A DNA stretch of 5,705 nucleotides from Oscillospiraceae bacterium UBA6409 (GCA_002438575.1 DJPP01000140.1:1644-7348); one strand, 5' to 3'. Positions 1 through 5,705 are shown, counted from the first letter of the stretch. The notes: generated by a model not told the origin, from the letters alone. A program made the numbers and translations.

Positions 1-1100
1 ACCATGACGGAGTCCTCGGGGATCTCCGCGTCCACGTCCAGGCCGCGGTCCGTGATCTTCTTCTCCATGGACAGCAGGGCGATGCGGGCGGATTCGCAGA
101 GGTCGAATTCCTCTTTTTTCATCTCCTTGTTCTGTATCTGAGAGATATCCAGCATCCGGCGCACCAGGCGGCTGAGGCGGCGGCTCTCGTCGGAGATGAT
201 CTGAAGATACTGGCGCTCCTTCTCCGGCGGGATGGTGCCGTCCAGGATGCCGTCGGTGTAGCCGGCGATGGTGGTCATAGGGGTCTTGAGCTCATGGGAC
301 ACATTGGCGATAAAGTCCCGGCGCTGGCGCTCCGTCTCCTGCAGGGAGTCGGCCATGGCATTGAAGGACGCCGCCAGCTCACTGATCTCACCGCAGTCAC
401 CGGTCTCCTGCATCCGTACATCGAAATCGCCGCCGGCATAGGCACGGGTCGCCTTGACCATCTCGGTCAGGGGCTGTATCTGCCGCATGGAGGTGACAAA
501 GCTGGCCACGAACGCCAGCAGCAGGATAATGGCGCTGGTCATAAAGAACAGGGCGATGAATGAGCGCCACATCTGCATGAGCTCGGCGCTGTTCATCACC
601 GCCAGCACCAGGCCCAGCGTGTTGCCGTCCGCGTCTGTCATGGGCACGCCCACCACGAACTGCTTTTTCTCATATACGCCCACGGTGCTGCGGCCCTCGT
701 ACAGTCTCTCGCTGCCCAGCACCGTTTGGGTAATGTCCTCGGGGACAACGACGGTCTTGCCGGCCAAATCGGCATCCGTCGTCAGCAGGACGCTGCCGGT
801 GGTGTCGCAGATCAGGAAGTCCACGTCCGTCATCCGGGAGGCCACGCCGGCCAGAGAGCGCAGCGCGTCCCCCTGGTCGCGCTCGGCGTCGTCGCCGGCG
901 GTAAAATAATCCACGGACAGCTGCGCCACCAGCACCGCCCGGTCCTGCATCTCCTGCCGCTTCTCCGAGACGGTGTAGTTATAGCTCAGCGCGTAAAAGG
1001 ACACGCCCAGCAGGGCCATGGTCAGCAGCACCATACCGGCGGTGAGCATAAACTGCCGCCAGTACAGGCTGCCGGTGATACGTTTGATCCTCTCGCCCAT
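1..1100 (-). CDS. Membrane sensor histidine kinase, C-terminus cut off by window edge
   Basis: This is the sensor of a two-component system: it autophosphorylates on His and passes the phosphate to the adjacent response regulator. 366 complete codons are visible. They show a first membrane helix at about residues 14-38 (FMLTAGMVLLTMALLGV), an extracytoplasmic sensor region at about 40-178, and a second helix at about 181-204 (FIALFFMTSAIILLLAF). A HAMP linker follows at about 205-258, then a HisKA domain with the H-box SHELKTPMTT, in which His269 is the predicted phosphoacceptor. The second dimerisation helix is at about 297-320. The reading frame leaves the window at about the start of the ATP-binding domain, so the N and G boxes cannot be checked. 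The chosen ATG follows the response-regulator stop codon by 2 bases and has only a weak ribosome binding site (GAAG-like), which suggests translational coupling. The architecture resembles PhoR/WalK-type kinases, but there is no PAS domain between HAMP and HisKA. The sensor region is not recognised, so the signal is unknown. Confidence 0.93.
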   Translation of the reverse strand, partial: MGERIKRITGSLYWRQFMLTAGMVLLTMALLGVSFYALSYNYTVSEKRQEMQDRAVLVAQLSVDYFTAGDDAERDQGDALRSLAGVASRMTDVDFLICDTTGSVLLTTDADLAGKTVVVPEDITQTVLGSERLYEGRSTVGVYEKKQFVVGVPMTDADGNTLGLVLAVMNSAELMQMWRSFIALFFMTSAIILLLAFVASFVTSMRQIQPLTEMVKATRAYAGGDFDVRMQETGDCGEISELAASFNAMADSLQETERQRRDFIANVSHELKTPMTTIAGYTDGILDGTIPPEKERQYLQIISDESRRLSRLVRRMLDISQIQNKEMKKEEFDLCESARIALLSMEKKITDRGLDVDAEIPEDSVM

Positions 1101-1102
1101 GC

Positions 1103-1783
1103 TTACTTCACTTCAAACTTATAGCCCACGCCCCAGACAGTTTTCAGCTCCCACTGGTCCGAGACGTTTTCGATCTTCTCCCGCAGGCGCTTGATGTGCA
1201 CGTCCACGGTGCGGCTGTCGCCGAAATAGTCAAAGCCCCAGACCTCATCCAGCAGCTGGTTGCGGGTATAGACCCGGTTGGGCGTGGCCGCCAGGTGATA
1301 CAGCAGCTCCAGCTCTTTGGGGGGCGTGTCCACCTTCTTGCCGTCCACCAGCAGCTCATAGCTGTCCAGATTGATGACCAGTTTGTCGAACACCAGCTTT
1401 TTCTTGGTATCGTCGGGTATCTCGCTGCGGCGGAGCACGGCGTTGATCCGGGCCATGAGCTCCTTCATCTCGAAGGGCTTGACCAGATAGTCGTCCGCGC
1501 CCATCTCCAGTCCGGTGATGCGGTCGCCCACGTCGCTCTTGGCGGTGAGCATGATGATGGGCGTCTTGCCCTTCTCGCGGATATGGGCGCACACGCCCCA
1601 GCCGTCCACCACGGGCAGCATGATATCCAGCAGCACCATGTCGGGGGCCTGCTTGTCGTACTCCTCGATGGCCTTGCCGCCGTCATAGGCGCTGCGGACC
1701 TCGAAGCCCTCCTTCTCCAGGTACATACGGATCAGATCGGATATATTGCGGTCGTCCTCGACCACCAGAATGTTGCGTGCCAT
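1103..1783 (-). CDS. OmpR/PhoB-family response regulator transcription factor
   Basis: This is a DNA-binding response regulator of 226 residues, the normal size for the OmpR/PhoB family. The receiver domain (about 1-118) has the acidic pocket in ILVVEDD (Asp10, Asp11), the phosphoacceptor Asp53 in LLDIMLP, the switch Thr80 in IIMLTAKSD and the conserved Lys102 in YLVKPF. The winged-helix domain (about 128-226) has the family signatures PPKELELL, RNQLLDEVWG, SRTVDVHIKRLREKI and the terminal WGVGYKFE. The ATG at 1783 is chosen because GGGAGGAG lies 7 bases upstream and the receiver fold begins at once with ARNILVVEDD. A longer frame could begin at a GTG at 1909, but that codon is part of the promoter -35 box, so it should not be in the mRNA. 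The gene is first in an operon with the kinase downstream and is probably its phosphorylation partner. It looks like PhoP/WalR/ResD-type regulators, but the sequence does not decide which regulon it controls. Confidence 0.96.
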   Translation of the reverse strand: MARNILVVEDDRNISDLIRMYLEKEGFEVRSAYDGGKAIEEYDKQAPDMVLLDIMLPVVDGWGVCAHIREKGKTPIIMLTAKSDVGDRITGLEMGADDYLVKPFEMKELMARINAVLRRSEIPDDTKKKLVFDKLVINLDSYELLVDGKKVDTPPKELELLYHLAATPNRVYTRNQLLDEVWGFDYFGDSRTVDVHIKRLREKIENVSDQWELKTVWGVGYKFEVK

Positions 1784-1790
1784 AGGCGCT

Positions 1791-1798
1791 CTCCTCCC
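1791..1798 (-). promoter_or_regulatory. Ribosome binding site of the response regulator
   Basis: GGGAGGAG on the minus strand lies 7 bases before the ATG at 1783. This strong Shine-Dalgarno match fixes that start over the upstream in-frame GTG at 1909. Confidence 0.85.
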
Positions 1799-1880
1799 GG
1801 TACATATCGTTGGGTATATCTTACATCCTGCGGGGCAGGCTTTTCCTGAACAATTTGTGAATATCCCGCATAATTTATGG

Positions 1881-1909
1881 ATTATACCACGTTTTTGCCC
1901 GCTTGTCAC
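1881..1909 (-). promoter_or_regulatory. Sigma-A promoter with extended -10, for the two-component operon
   Basis: On the minus strand there is a perfect TATAAT (1881-1886) with the extended -10 dinucleotide (TGG directly before it). A 17-base spacer separates it from GTGACA (1904-1909), which is a 5 of 6 match to TTGACA. Transcription should start near 1874, which gives a leader of about 90 bases before the response-regulator ATG. The promoter lies in the 153-base gap after the SpoIID gene, so the two-component pair can be expressed in growing cells independently of the sporulation gene. Confidence 0.85.
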
Positions 1910-1936
1910 GCATTTCCGACGGATAAAGCAGCGCGG

Positions 1937-2899
1937 TCAGCCCGCCGGGCCAATGGTCACGCCGGTGTAATACCACGCCAGTATCTCCTGCCAGGTCTTC
2001 CCCGCCTTTGCCAGCTGCTCCGCGCCGTACTGGCTCATGCCCACGCCGTGGCCGTAGCCGGTGACACGGAACGTAACGCCCTCTCCGTCCGCCGTCAGGG
2101 TAAAGCAGGCCGAGCGCAGGGAAAAGATGCGGCGCATCTCCGTGCCCTCGATGTCCGTGCCGGCCACGGAGACAGTCTCCACCCGGCCGGAAGCATTCTC
2201 CGTCACCGCGCCGAACCAATCCGCCGGCGTACCGGTGAGCTTCAGCTCCGGATACGCCGCCAGCAGGAGGTCTTTTGCCTCCGCCGCGGTGAAGGTGACG
2301 GTGCTGTAATAGTTGGGCACGGTGTCGGCACTCTCCGGGCTGGCGACGCTGGCCAGATAGGGCAGGTCGCCGGACCAGACATCCCCGGCCGCGGCGGTCC
2401 TGCCCGCCGAGGACGAGTGGAACACCGCCAGGATCGGCTCCCCGTCGTAAAGGGCCACCAGGCCGTCTGTGTCCGCCACAGCCTGGACGACGCGGGTATT
2501 CCAGGGAGCGAAGTCGGCGCCCCACTTCTCCTGTGCGGCCGTCTCGGAGAGATAGGCGCTGCAGCAGGTGTGGTCCGTGCAGAAGTCGGCGTCGGGGTGC
2601 GCGTCCTTGCGGCCCTGCGCCAGCTGGTAGTAAACGTAGGTGCGCTCGGCCGCAGCCTGGGCCTTCAGCGCCTCCATTTCAAAGGAGGCGGGCATCTCGC
2701 CGCGGACCACGCCCACAAGGTAGTCCCGCAGCGTCATCCTCTCCGCTGTCTCCCCGGTTTTTATGGTCAGCACGACCTCCCCGTCCTCCTGCGCCTGCGG
2801 TGTCTCCGGCGCAGGCGCGTCCGGCTCCGTGGCGGTGAGGTAGGCGCCGCCGAAGAGCAGCACCATCAGAACAAGGGCCGCCGCCGCGCTTTTCTTCAT
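1937..2899 (-). CDS. spoIID: SpoIID-type peptidoglycan lytic transglycosylase
   Basis: This 320-residue protein is of the SpoIID/LytB family; B. subtilis SpoIID has about 343 residues. In the family, the enzyme cuts glycan strands that have been stripped of stem peptides by SpoIIP, during engulfment of the forespore. An N-terminal membrane anchor or signal (MKKSAAAALVLMVLLFGG) is followed by a Pro/Ala-rich linker (about 24-40) and then the domain. LRDYLVGVVRGEMP carries Glu68, the predicted catalytic acid. It is followed by the family helix EALKAQAAAERTY, then HSSSAGRT (161-168) and the C-terminal GYGHGVGMSQYGAE (281-294). A presumed metal site is visible at His101, Cys107 and Cys113, with Cys112 where relatives appear to have His. 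The ATG at 2899 is chosen for its near-ideal AAAGGAGGT 7 bases upstream; 16 extra in-frame codons reach back to 2947 but would spoil the signal peptide. It is divergent from the SpoVAF gene. A SpoIID-like paralogue with another wall role cannot be excluded, because the usual neighbours (spoIIQ, murA) are not visible. Confidence 0.9.
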   Translation of the reverse strand: MKKSAAAALVLMVLLFGGAYLTATEPDAPAPETPQAQEDGEVVLTIKTGETAERMTLRDYLVGVVRGEMPASFEMEALKAQAAAERTYVYYQLAQGRKDAHPDADFCTDHTCCSAYLSETAAQEKWGADFAPWNTRVVQAVADTDGLVALYDGEPILAVFHSSSAGRTAAAGDVWSGDLPYLASVASPESADTVPNYYSTVTFTAAEAKDLLLAAYPELKLTGTPADWFGAVTENASGRVETVSVAGTDIEGTEMRRIFSLRSACFTLTADGEGVTFRVTGYGHGVGMSQYGAEQLAKAGKTWQEILAWYYTGVTIGPAG

Positions 2900-2906
2900 G
2901 GCTGCC

Positions 2907-2915
2907 ACCTCCTTT
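2907..2915 (-). promoter_or_regulatory. Ribosome binding site of the SpoIID gene
   Basis: AAAGGAGGT on the minus strand lies 7 bases before the ATG at 2899. This almost full anti-16S match selects that ATG over the longer in-frame extension. Confidence 0.85.
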
Positions 2916-2922
2916 GTTACAC

Positions 2923-2952
2923 GATATGCAGGGCCTGTCCGGGGCATACATA
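2923..2952 (+). promoter_or_regulatory. Possible sporulation-sigma promoter for the SpoVAF gene
   Basis: In the 110-base divergent gap, CATACATA (2945-2952) resembles the -10 element of mother-cell/forespore sigma factors (sigma-E CATACAnT, sigma-G CATnnTA). GATATG (2923-2928), 16 bases upstream, could be an ATA-type -35 element. Transcription would then start near 2959 and support a SpoVAF start at 2971 or 3010. SpoVAF in Bacillus is under sigma-G, and this match to sigma-G is imperfect, so the call is tentative. I found no credible promoter for the SpoIID gene in the opposite direction. Confidence 0.25.
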
Positions 2953-2992
2953 AAATTCCGCAGGCGGGAAATGCTACCGGAAAATGGCAGAC

Positions 2993-2998
2993 GGAGGA
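2993..2998 (+). promoter_or_regulatory. Ribosome binding site of the SpoVAF gene
   Basis: GGAGGA is followed by 11 bases and then the ATG at 3010. The spacing is a little long, but no other in-frame start (TTG 2914, ATG 2926, ATG 2971) has a comparable site. Confidence 0.6.
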
Positions 2999-3009
2999 CA
3001 GACGGCATC

Positions 3010-4473
3010 ATGGAACAGGCAAAACAGGGCGGAAACGAAGCGGTCCCGGAAGCAGCGGGCTATTATCGCGGTGCGGGGTGCTTTTCGCTGAAAGCGGCGG
3101 AGCTGAACGAGCTGCTGGGCGTGGACCGGTGCTTCGATATGACGGGGCGCGACCTGTCCATCGGCGGGCGGCAGGCGCGGCTGTGGGTAGTGAACGGCTA
3201 CGCCCAGGACGACCTGCTGGAACGGGTCATCGCCGGGTGGCAGGCGCTGCCGGACCTGAACGGCGTGACAGACGCGGCGGGCTTCTGCCGCCGGTATGTG
3301 TCCGCCTGCGATGCGGCGGCGGAGATGGACCGGGACAGGGCGGTGATGGGCGTGTTCGCGGGAAAGACGCTGGCGGTCATCGACGGCCTCGGCGGCGGGG
3401 TGGTGCTGGATGCCAAGCAGTTCCCCACCCGGTCGGTGGAGGAGCCGGATACCAGCCGGGTGCTGCGGGGCAGCCACGACGGCTTCGTGGAGAACCTCAT
3501 GCAGAACGCGGCGCTGCTGCGGCGGCGGGTGCGGGACGCCCATCTGCGGCTGGAGCGATTGCAGCTGCCGGAACGCTCTGGCACGGACGTGGCCCTGTGC
3601 TACATGGAGGGCGAGGCGGACGAGGGACTGCTGCGGGCTCTGCGGGAAAAGCTGATGCACATCCAGGTGCGGTCGGTGGCCATGAGCCAGGAGACCATCG
3701 CGGAGGCCATCGCGCCCAGACAGTTCTGGAATCCGTTTCCAAAGGTACGGTATACCGAGCGTCCGGACGTGGCCACGGCGTGCATCATGGAGGGCGACGT
3801 GGTGGTGCTGGTGGACAACTCGCCGTCGGCCCTGCTGCTGCCGACGACGATCCTGCGCTTCAACGAGGAGATCAACGACTACTATTTCCCGCCCCTCATC
3901 GGCACGTATCTGCAGATCATACGGACGCTGGTGCTGCTGCTGACCATGTTCATCACACCGCTGTGGTACCTGCTGGTGAAGAACCCGGATACGCTGCACG
4001 AGAACCTGCATTTCCTGCTGGTGCAGGACGAATACTACGTGCCGCTGATCGTGCAGCTGCTGCTGGTGGAGCTGATCATCGACGTGCTGAAGATCGCGTC
4101 GCTGAACACGCCGGACGTACTGAGCAACTCGTTCAGTATGCTGGGCGCGCTGATATTGGGCGACTTCGCGGTGCAGGCCCGGTGGCTGGTACCGGAGGTG
4201 CTGGTGTATATGGCCTTCGTGGCGGTAGCCAACTATGCCCAGCACAGCTATGAGATGGGCTACGCCACCAAGCTGTGCCGGATGCTGCTGCTGGTGCTGA
4301 TCTGGCTGTGGGACTGGTGGGGCTTCGCGGCGGGGATCGCGATCACGCTGGCGCTGATCGTAACGGCAAAGCCGCTGGTGGGCAAGGGATACCTGTACCC
4401 TCTCATCCCCTTTGACCGGAAAAAGCTGGCCCGGCTGCTGTACCGCCGCCCGGTGACGAAAAAGAACAGCTGA
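3010..4473 (+). CDS. spoVAF: SpoVAF-type spore germination membrane protein (GerA family)
   Basis: This is a GerA-family protein of 487 residues; B. subtilis SpoVAF has about 493. Members sit in the spore inner membrane, and SpoVAF is linked to an ion-channel function that amplifies germination triggered by nutrient receptors. The soluble N-terminal part (about 1-295) begins with an SpoVAF-like stretch FDMTGRDLSIGGRQARL (42-58). It then has LRGSHDGFVENLMQNAALL (152-170) followed by RRRVRD, where A-type receptor subunits read RGPREGF instead, and YTERPDVATACIMEGDVVVL (248-267). Hydrophobic segments lie at about 300-323, 344-362, 374-390, 394-411 and 422-453. The motif KIASLNTPDVLSNSFSMLGA (361-380) and the stretch VLVYMAFVAVANYAQHSYE are typical of SpoVAF. 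A basic tail (KKLARLLYRRPVTKKNS) ends the protein. The ATG at 3010 is favoured by GGAGGA upstream and by family length; ATG 2971 is the alternative. Unlike in Bacillus, no other spoVA gene is adjacent, and no B- or C-type receptor gene follows. SpoVAF is preferred over GerAA because of the RGSHDGF motif. Confidence 0.9.
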   Translation: MEQAKQGGNEAVPEAAGYYRGAGCFSLKAAELNELLGVDRCFDMTGRDLSIGGRQARLWVVNGYAQDDLLERVIAGWQALPDLNGVTDAAGFCRRYVSACDAAAEMDRDRAVMGVFAGKTLAVIDGLGGGVVLDAKQFPTRSVEEPDTSRVLRGSHDGFVENLMQNAALLRRRVRDAHLRLERLQLPERSGTDVALCYMEGEADEGLLRALREKLMHIQVRSVAMSQETIAEAIAPRQFWNPFPKVRYTERPDVATACIMEGDVVVLVDNSPSALLLPTTILRFNEEINDYYFPPLIGTYLQIIRTLVLLLTMFITPLWYLLVKNPDTLHENLHFLLVQDEYYVPLIVQLLLVELIIDVLKIASLNTPDVLSNSFSMLGALILGDFAVQARWLVPEVLVYMAFVAVANYAQHSYEMGYATKLCRMLLLVLIWLWDWWGFAAGIAITLALIVTAKPLVGKGYLYPLIPFDRKKLARLLYRRPVTKKNS

Positions 4474-4505
4474 GGCAAACGTATCCCCACTTCATCCTGA
4501 ACCGC

Positions 4506-4539
4506 AAAAAAGGAAGCGCCCGCCGGCGCTTCCTTTTTT
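4506..4539. terminator. Bidirectional intrinsic terminator between convergent genes
   Basis: A perfect 15-bp inverted repeat has arms AAAAAAGGAAGCGCC (4506-4520) and GGCGCTTCCTTTTTT (4525-4539) around a 4-base loop, CGCC. The 9-bp GC-rich core is flanked by an A-tract on one side and a T-tract on the other, so it forms a hairpin plus U-tract when read from either strand. It lies 32 bases after the SpoVAF stop codon. On the minus strand its first two bases belong to the asparaginase TAA stop codon (4538-4540). Confidence 0.93.
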
Positions 4540-5536
4540 AATTCTCGTACAATATATCCCGGGCCACCGGACGGTAAAACAGCCTCTCCGCCTCGTCGAA
4601 ATCACGGGTCTGGCCCATGATCCACATAAGCTTGGCCACAGCGGCCTCGGTGGTCATGTCATAGGCCTCCAGCAGGCGCAGCGCGCTTTTCAGCCGTCCG
4701 CCCACATGATAGACCGCCAGATTGCTGCCCTCGTTGGGCACCTGGGTGGTCATGACGACCAGCTTGCCCTGCGCGATGCCCCGATGAATGATATCGAAAT
4801 AGCTGGCGTCGCCCTCATATTCCGGCAGACCGCCCACGCCGAAGGACTCGATGACCAGGCCGTCGAAGCGGTCCAGCATGAATTCCAGTACAGCGGCCGG
4901 GGTGCCGGGGATCAGCTTCAGCAGCCCCACCTTGTCATCCAGCGCGTCATAGAACACCGGGCTGGGATAACAGGCGCAGCGCATATATTGCAGCAGATGC
5001 TCGTCCTGTACAACGGCCAGGTCGGGATAGTTGACGCTGGAGAACGCCTGAAAGCTCTTGGAGCAGGTCTTGCGGGCGCGTGTACCCAGGATGACCTTGC
5101 CGTTGAATACGATCTGCACGCCGCCGCAGCCGCGGCAGGCGTAGAGAAACGCGTCGGTCAGGTTGCGCTTGGAGTCGGTACCGTCAAACCAGATAGGCTT
5201 CTGCGCGCCGGTAAGGACGATGGGCTTTGGGCTGCCCTGGATCAGATAGCTAAGCGCAGCGGCGGTATAGGCCATAGTGTCGGTGCCGTGGGAGATAACA
5301 AAGCCGTCATATCTGTCGTAATTCTCCCGCACGGCCCTGGCCACACCCAGCCAATGGGCGGGGCGGATGTTGGTGCTGTCCAGGCTGTAGAGCTGAACGC
5401 AGTCCACATGGCACATCTCGCCGATACGGGGAACGAAGGACAGCAGCTGCGTGCTGTTCAGCTCCGGCGTCAGGCCGGAGGGCGTCATCTCACTGGCGAT
5501 GGTACCGCCGGTGCCGATCATCAGGATATTCTTCAT
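4538..5536 (-). CDS. ansA: L-asparaginase, cytoplasmic type I-like
   Basis: This enzyme hydrolyses L-asparagine to aspartate and ammonia. It has 332 residues, the usual size for bacterial asparaginases. Both family signatures are present: LMIGTGGTIAS near the N-terminus with the nucleophile Thr12, and GFVISHGTDTMAYTA (78-92) with Thr85 and Asp86 of the second catalytic triad. Lys156 in RARKTCS fits the catalytic lysine by position. NEGSNLAVY (268-276) is in the C-terminal domain. There is no signal peptide, so it should be cytosolic and constitutive or operon-controlled, as in AnsA-type enzymes. The ATG at 5536 follows GGGAGGT by 6 bases and starts the protein directly at the first strand; the frame stays open upstream only as a shadow of the preceding gene. 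It ends in the shared terminator at 4506-4539. An asparaginase/glutaminase with dual activity is possible, and the symbol follows the type I family only. Confidence 0.93.
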   Translation of the reverse strand: MKNILMIGTGGTIASEMTPSGLTPELNSTQLLSFVPRIGEMCHVDCVQLYSLDSTNIRPAHWLGVARAVRENYDRYDGFVISHGTDTMAYTAAALSYLIQGSPKPIVLTGAQKPIWFDGTDSKRNLTDAFLYACRGCGGVQIVFNGKVILGTRARKTCSKSFQAFSSVNYPDLAVVQDEHLLQYMRCACYPSPVFYDALDDKVGLLKLIPGTPAAVLEFMLDRFDGLVIESFGVGGLPEYEGDASYFDIIHRGIAQGKLVVMTTQVPNEGSNLAVYHVGGRLKSALRLLEAYDMTTEAAVAKLMWIMGQTRDFDEAERLFYRPVARDILYEN

Positions 5537-5538
5537 GC

Positions 5539-5705
5539 TCACACCTCCCGGTCGTCCATGGCCGCCGTGCCGAAGCGGGCCGCCTGCTCGATACGGCGGC
5601 GGGCAGCGTCGTCCGGGGCGGCGTCGTATTGGCGGCGCAGCTCCTGCAGAAACAGGCCCCGCAGCGTATCCTCGCCGCACTTATCCCACAGGTCCCGGCG
5701 CACAG
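5539..5705 (-). CDS. 3' end of an unidentified gene upstream of the asparaginase
   Basis: The last 54 codons of an open frame enter from the right edge and end at TGA (5539-5541). The tail is charged and probably helical: DTLRGLFLQELRRQYDAAP (12-30 of the visible part), then a run of Arg and Ala (DDAARRRIEQAARFG), ending in MDDREV. I do not recognise the family. It is treated as a real gene because its codon use matches its neighbours and its stop sits 2 bases before the asparaginase ATG (TGA-GC-ATG). The asparaginase ribosome binding site also lies inside its last codons, which is typical of translational coupling in an operon. No signature in the visible tail indicates a catalytic activity. 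Confidence 0.7.
   Translation of the reverse strand, partial: VRRDLWDKCGEDTLRGLFLQELRRQYDAAPDDAARRRIEQAARFGTAAMDDREV
5543..5549 (-). promoter_or_regulatory. Ribosome binding site of the asparaginase gene
   Basis: GGGAGGT on the minus strand lies 6 bases before the ATG at 5536. It is embedded in the last codons of the upstream gene, and that gene's stop codon falls between this site and the asparaginase start. Confidence 0.8.

Noticed and set aside
1196..1849. A 217-codon plus-strand frame opposite the response regulator
   Set aside because: The His/Val/Gln-rich translation mirrors the regulator's codons and shows no motif of its own.
1930..1955. Possible terminator at the 3' end of the SpoIID gene
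   Set aside because: GCCC-GGC-GGGC on the minus strand gives only a 4-bp stem inside the last codons, with no T-tract after it, so it does not support an intrinsic terminator.
1877..2953. A 358-codon plus-strand frame opposite the SpoIID gene
   Set aside because: It is antisense to a strongly supported gene, has no plausible ribosome binding site, and its composition is that of a high-GC shadow.
2914..3009. Longer SpoVAF start points (TTG 2914, ATG 2926, ATG 2971)
   Set aside because: None has a good ribosome binding site, the added residues are Arg-rich and lack family similarity, and the ATG at 3010 gives a length close to known SpoVAF.
2974..4245. A 423-codon open frame on the minus strand across the SpoVAF gene
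   Set aside because: It is antisense to a gene with clear family motifs. Its translation is rich in His, Gln and Arg, as expected from the complement of GC-rich codons, and it has no recognisable domain.
2898..4253. A 451-codon open frame on the plus strand overlapping the SpoVAF gene in another frame
   Set aside because: Its translation is dominated by Gly, Ala and Arg with no domain signature. It is a frame shadow that stays open because of high GC.
3010..4473. Reading the plus-strand gene as a nutrient-receptor A subunit (GerAA)
   Set aside because: The central motif is RGSHDGF rather than RGPREGF, the C-terminal motifs fit SpoVAF, and no B or C subunit gene follows before the terminator.

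Overview
The window is an ordinary chromosomal stretch of a spore-forming, GC-rich (about 60% by eye) anaerobic Firmicute. The best fit is a gut Clostridia lineage such as Oscillospiraceae. The basis is two sporulation/germination genes (a SpoIID-type lytic transglycosylase and a SpoVAF-type GerA-family membrane protein), strong AGGAGG-type ribosome binding sites, an extended -10 sigma-A promoter and high GC. The taxon is an inference; no RNA gene or other marker fixes it.

Layout. Positions 1-1100 (minus) hold a membrane sensor histidine kinase whose C-terminal ATPase domain runs off the left edge. It is preceded, with only 2 bases between, by its OmpR/PhoB-type response regulator (1103-1783, minus). 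A near-consensus sigma-A promoter at 1881-1909 drives this pair. Upstream lies the SpoIID-type gene (1937-2899, minus). A 110-base divergent intergenic region separates it from the SpoVAF-type gene (3010-4473, plus). The SpoVAF gene converges on a cytoplasmic asparaginase (4538-5536, minus), and a perfect 15-bp inverted repeat with A/T-tracts (4506-4539) serves as a two-way terminator between them. At the right edge is the 3' end of an unidentified gene (5539-5705, minus), spaced for translational coupling with the asparaginase gene.

How the genes may work together. SpoIID-family enzymes cleave denuded peptidoglycan during forespore engulfment. SpoVAF works in the spore inner membrane and is linked to the amplification of germination. 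The divergent pair is therefore likely expressed only during sporulation, although not necessarily in the same cell. The two-component system has its own vegetative-type promoter, so its position beside spoIID may be incidental. The asparaginase and its upstream partner form a separate metabolic operon.

I see no mobile element, CRISPR array, phage gene, tRNA or rRNA. No intergenic stretch exceeds 153 bases, and I did not find a convincing novel system. The points most worth checking are the altered metal-site residue in SpoIID, the apparently solitary spoVAF, and the leader of the two-component operon.
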